Below, piece by piece: positions 14,215 to 15,971 of a stretch of DNA of 15,971 nt. The stretch's first letter is position 1, and each line of letters opens with the position of its first letter. Made by a program: the position numbers and the translations under genes. The notes below the pieces were generated by a model. That model was given only the letters and a program-made list of their open reading frames with translations. It was not told the DNA's origin and made no database searches. The stretch is from contig CAZIID010000012.1 of the NCBI GenBank assembly GCA_964539415.1, positions 1-15,971 on the forward strand, in the 5' to 3' direction. This DNA is from CAYQFQ01 sp964539415 (GTDB lineage Bacteria; Patescibacteriota; Minisyncoccia; Phycocordibacterales; GWA1-40-21).

Positions 14215-15519
14215 ATGAAATCAATTTTTAAAAAAACCATATCTTTTTTACTTGAATTAGAGGCTAGGGCAATTCTCAATAAATATAAACCTAAAATAAT
14301 AGCTGTAACTGGCAGTGTTGGGAAAACTTCTACTAAAGATGCAATTTTTTCAGTAATGGCAGATAAATTTTGCGTAAGAAAAAGTGAAAAAAGTTTTAAT
14401 AGTGACATCGGAATACCTTTAACTATTTTGGGTTGTAAAAATGCTTGGAGTAATCCATTTTATTGGATTTTTAATTTACTTAAAGGGTTAGAAATTATTT
14501 TTATATCAAGAAAATATCCAGAATGGCTAATACTTGAAGTTGGTGCAGATAGACCTGGTGATATAAAGTCTGTAACAAAATGGCTTAAGCCTGATATCGT
14601 GGTTATAACTAAATTTGCAAAAGTTCCCGTACATATAGAATATTTTACAAACCGAGAAGAAGTTATTAGAGAGAAATATTATTTAGTTGAGGCTTTAAAA
14701 AGGGATGGGATTCTTATTGTAAATGCAGATGACGAAGACGCAATGAGTTTTGCAGATAAATTTAAGGGTAAGAAAATTAGCTACGGTATAGAAAAGACTT
14801 CAGAAGTTAGGGCTTCAAACGTTTCAATGTCTTATATTATAGAAGGTGATCACAAAAATTTGTCTGGAATGAATTTTAGAATAGATTATCTTGGTAGCAG
14901 TGTTCCAATAAACTTGATTGGCACTGTGGGATTAGCTGGTGTGTATTCGGCCTTGTCTGCTATTACTGTTGGGGCTTCTTGTGGTTTAAATTTGGTAGAA
15001 ATGGGGCAGTCTTTGATTAATTATTCATCACCATCGGGTAGAATGAAATTGATAGAAGGTATAAAAAATACAACAATATTAGATGATACCTATAATTCTT
15101 CTCCTGTTGCTATAACTAACGCTCTAAATATTTTAAAAATGGTACAGTCTGGAGGCAGAAGAATTGCCGTTCTTGGAGATATGATGGAGCTTGGAAAACA
15201 TTCAATGGATGAGCACAACAATGCTGGAATATTAGCGAAAGATTCTTGTGACATTTTGATAACTGTAGGAGTAAGAGCTAGGAAAATTTCTGAAGGAGCT
15301 TTGTCTATGAGTATGGAAGAAAAGAACATATATCAATTTGATACTGCTATGGAGGCAGGTAAAGAATTACAACAAATGATGAGTAGTTATGACACAATCC
15401 TAGTAAAAGGTTCTCAGTCTATGAGAATGGAAAGAGTGGTGGAGGAAATAATGGCAAATCCTGAAAAAGCAGGGGAACTTCTTGTAAGGCAAGATGCAGA
15501 ATGGAAGTTAAAAGCCTAG
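14215..15519 (+). CDS. murF: MurF-type Mur ligase
   Basis: MurF adds D-Ala-D-Ala to the UDP-MurNAc-tripeptide, the last cytoplasmic step in building the pentapeptide. The ATP loop is TGSVGKTSTK (32-41). FNSDIGIPLTILG, LEVGADRPGDIK, ITKFAKVPVHIEYF, the central-to-C-terminal junction LDDTYNSSPVAITNAL, LGDMMELGKHS and VKGSQSMRMERV are all MurF-like. The P-loop lies only about 32 residues from the start, whereas well-studied MurF proteins carry an N-terminal substrate-binding domain of roughly 80 residues before it. That domain is missing or reduced here, so the exact acceptor is less certain. The gene follows ftsI by 39 bases. The other usual dcw genes (murE, mraY, murD, ftsW, murG) do not follow. 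Confidence 0.85.
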   Translation: MKSIFKKTISFLLELEARAILNKYKPKIIAVTGSVGKTSTKDAIFSVMADKFCVRKSEKSFNSDIGIPLTILGCKNAWSNPFYWIFNLLKGLEIIFISRKYPEWLILEVGADRPGDIKSVTKWLKPDIVVITKFAKVPVHIEYFTNREEVIREKYYLVEALKRDGILIVNADDEDAMSFADKFKGKKISYGIEKTSEVRASNVSMSYIIEGDHKNLSGMNFRIDYLGSSVPINLIGTVGLAGVYSALSAITVGASCGLNLVEMGQSLINYSSPSGRMKLIEGIKNTTILDDTYNSSPVAITNALNILKMVQSGGRRIAVLGDMMELGKHSMDEHNNAGILAKDSCDILITVGVRARKISEGALSMSMEEKNIYQFDTAMEAGKELQQMMSSYDTILVKGSQSMRMERVVEEIMANPEKAGELLVRQDAEWKLKA

Positions 15520-15570
15520 TATTTATTTAATTTCATTGAGTTTTAATATTATAAGTATTATTATTTATTT

Positions 15571-15885
15571 ATGAATAGACATCTAAATGATTTTTTAGAC
15601 TTTATTAGAAAACAAGGTGTGGTTGGTTTTGCTGTTGGTTTTATTCTTGGAGGTGCCGTATCTGGTCTTGTGGCTTCACTTGTGGGCAATATTGTCAGCC
15701 CAATATTGGGAGTGTTGCTCAGTAGAGTAAAAGATCTTAATGATAGCTATGTTATGTTTTTTAGTGGGAAAATAATGTATGGAAAATTTATAAATGATCT
15801 TGTTAATTTTATTGTAATAGCTGCTGTAGTCTATTTTGGAGTACAAAAATTAGGTTTAAATAAACTAGATAAACCGAAAGAGTAG
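15571..15885 (+). CDS. mscL: Large-conductance mechanosensitive channel MscL
   Basis: MscL opens under membrane tension to release solutes during hypo-osmotic shock. The 104-residue protein has the expected pattern: an amphipathic N-terminal helix (NRHLNDFLDFIRKQG), first transmembrane helix VVGFAVGFILGGAVSGLVASLVGNIVSPILG with the small glycine/alanine pore face, a short external loop, a second transmembrane helix (FINDLVNFIVIAAVVYFGVQKL) and a charged C-terminus. The loop and the C-terminal bundle are shorter than in E. coli (136 residues). It stands alone between murF and a terminator. Confidence 0.88.
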   Translation: MNRHLNDFLDFIRKQGVVGFAVGFILGGAVSGLVASLVGNIVSPILGVLLSRVKDLNDSYVMFFSGKIMYGKFINDLVNFIVIAAVVYFGVQKLGLNKLDKPKE

Positions 15886-15892
15886 ATAAAAG

Positions 15893-15918
15893 AAAAATCC
15901 CTAGAAGGGGATTTTTTT
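15893..15918. terminator. Bidirectional terminator between mscL and tRNA-Val
   Basis: AAAAATCCC (15893-15901) and GGGATTTTT (15908-15916) form a short stem. It is flanked by T runs on both strands (TTTTTTTT downstream on plus, TTTTTCTTTT on minus), so it can end both converging transcripts. Confidence 0.8.
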
Positions 15919-15920
15919 TG

Positions 15921-15971
15921 TGGGCGGTAGAGGGCTCGAACCTCTCACCTCAATCACGTCAAGATCGCGCT
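15921..15971 (-). tRNA. Partial tRNA, probably tRNA-Val(GAC), 3' part
   Basis: On the minus strand the T arm AGAGG-TTCGAGC-CCTCT, acceptor strand ACCGCCC and discriminator A are clear. The anticodon stem CGATC/GATTG encloses the loop TTGACGT, giving anticodon GAC after U33. The 5' half lies beyond the window. CCA is not encoded; CAA follows the discriminator. Confidence 0.8.

Overview
The window is AT-rich bacterial chromosome in the standard code: TAA, TAG and TGA all end genes. Very short intergenic spaces, almost no Shine-Dalgarno sequences, an unusual class II LysRS, a stand-alone Cas2/PaaX_M-like protein and a compact division cluster suggest a Candidate Phyla Radiation (Patescibacteria, probably Parcubacteria-like) genome. 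This assignment is inferred from protein character; no rRNA is present to confirm it.

Layout. 1-1933 holds the 3' part of a probable tRNA-Trp followed by a repeat-rich tail, then, on the minus strand, tRNA-Leu(CAA), a LAGLIDADG homing-endonuclease-like gene and miaA. 1988-4507 holds parB (plus) converging stop-to-stop with a RelA/SpoT-type gene (minus). 4508-5004 is a noncoding stretch made of 202-bp tandem units that carry extra copies of the 3' end of topA and a small structured element. topA (minus) fills 5005-7194. At 7258-7755 a Cas2-like gene is preceded by a perfect 44-bp palindrome, contains a 24-bp in-frame copy of its core, and is followed by a decayed copy. greA and lysS follow, then a broken DUF1566 gene ending at a strong terminator. 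10667-15519 is a shortened division/cell-wall cluster: mraZ with its operator, rsmH, an ftsL-like gene, a ftsI-type transpeptidase and murF. mscL, a bidirectional terminator and a partial tRNA-Val(GAC) close the window.

Working together: most genes are housekeeping (tRNA modification, charging, chromosome partition, stringent response, topology, transcription elongation, peptidoglycan synthesis, osmotic safety valve). MiaA lies beside two tRNAs that are its expected substrates. The mraZ cluster is probably autoregulated by MraZ through GTGGG boxes.

The accessory biology lies in three places where a gene end or coding frame carries repeated or palindromic DNA: the tRNA-Trp 3' end, the topA 3' end and the Cas2-like locus. 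At topA the extra tails differ from the real one almost only by synonymous changes, which suggests successive replacement of the gene end. The palindrome plus Cas2-like gene is the best candidate for an undescribed mobile or self-regulating module.
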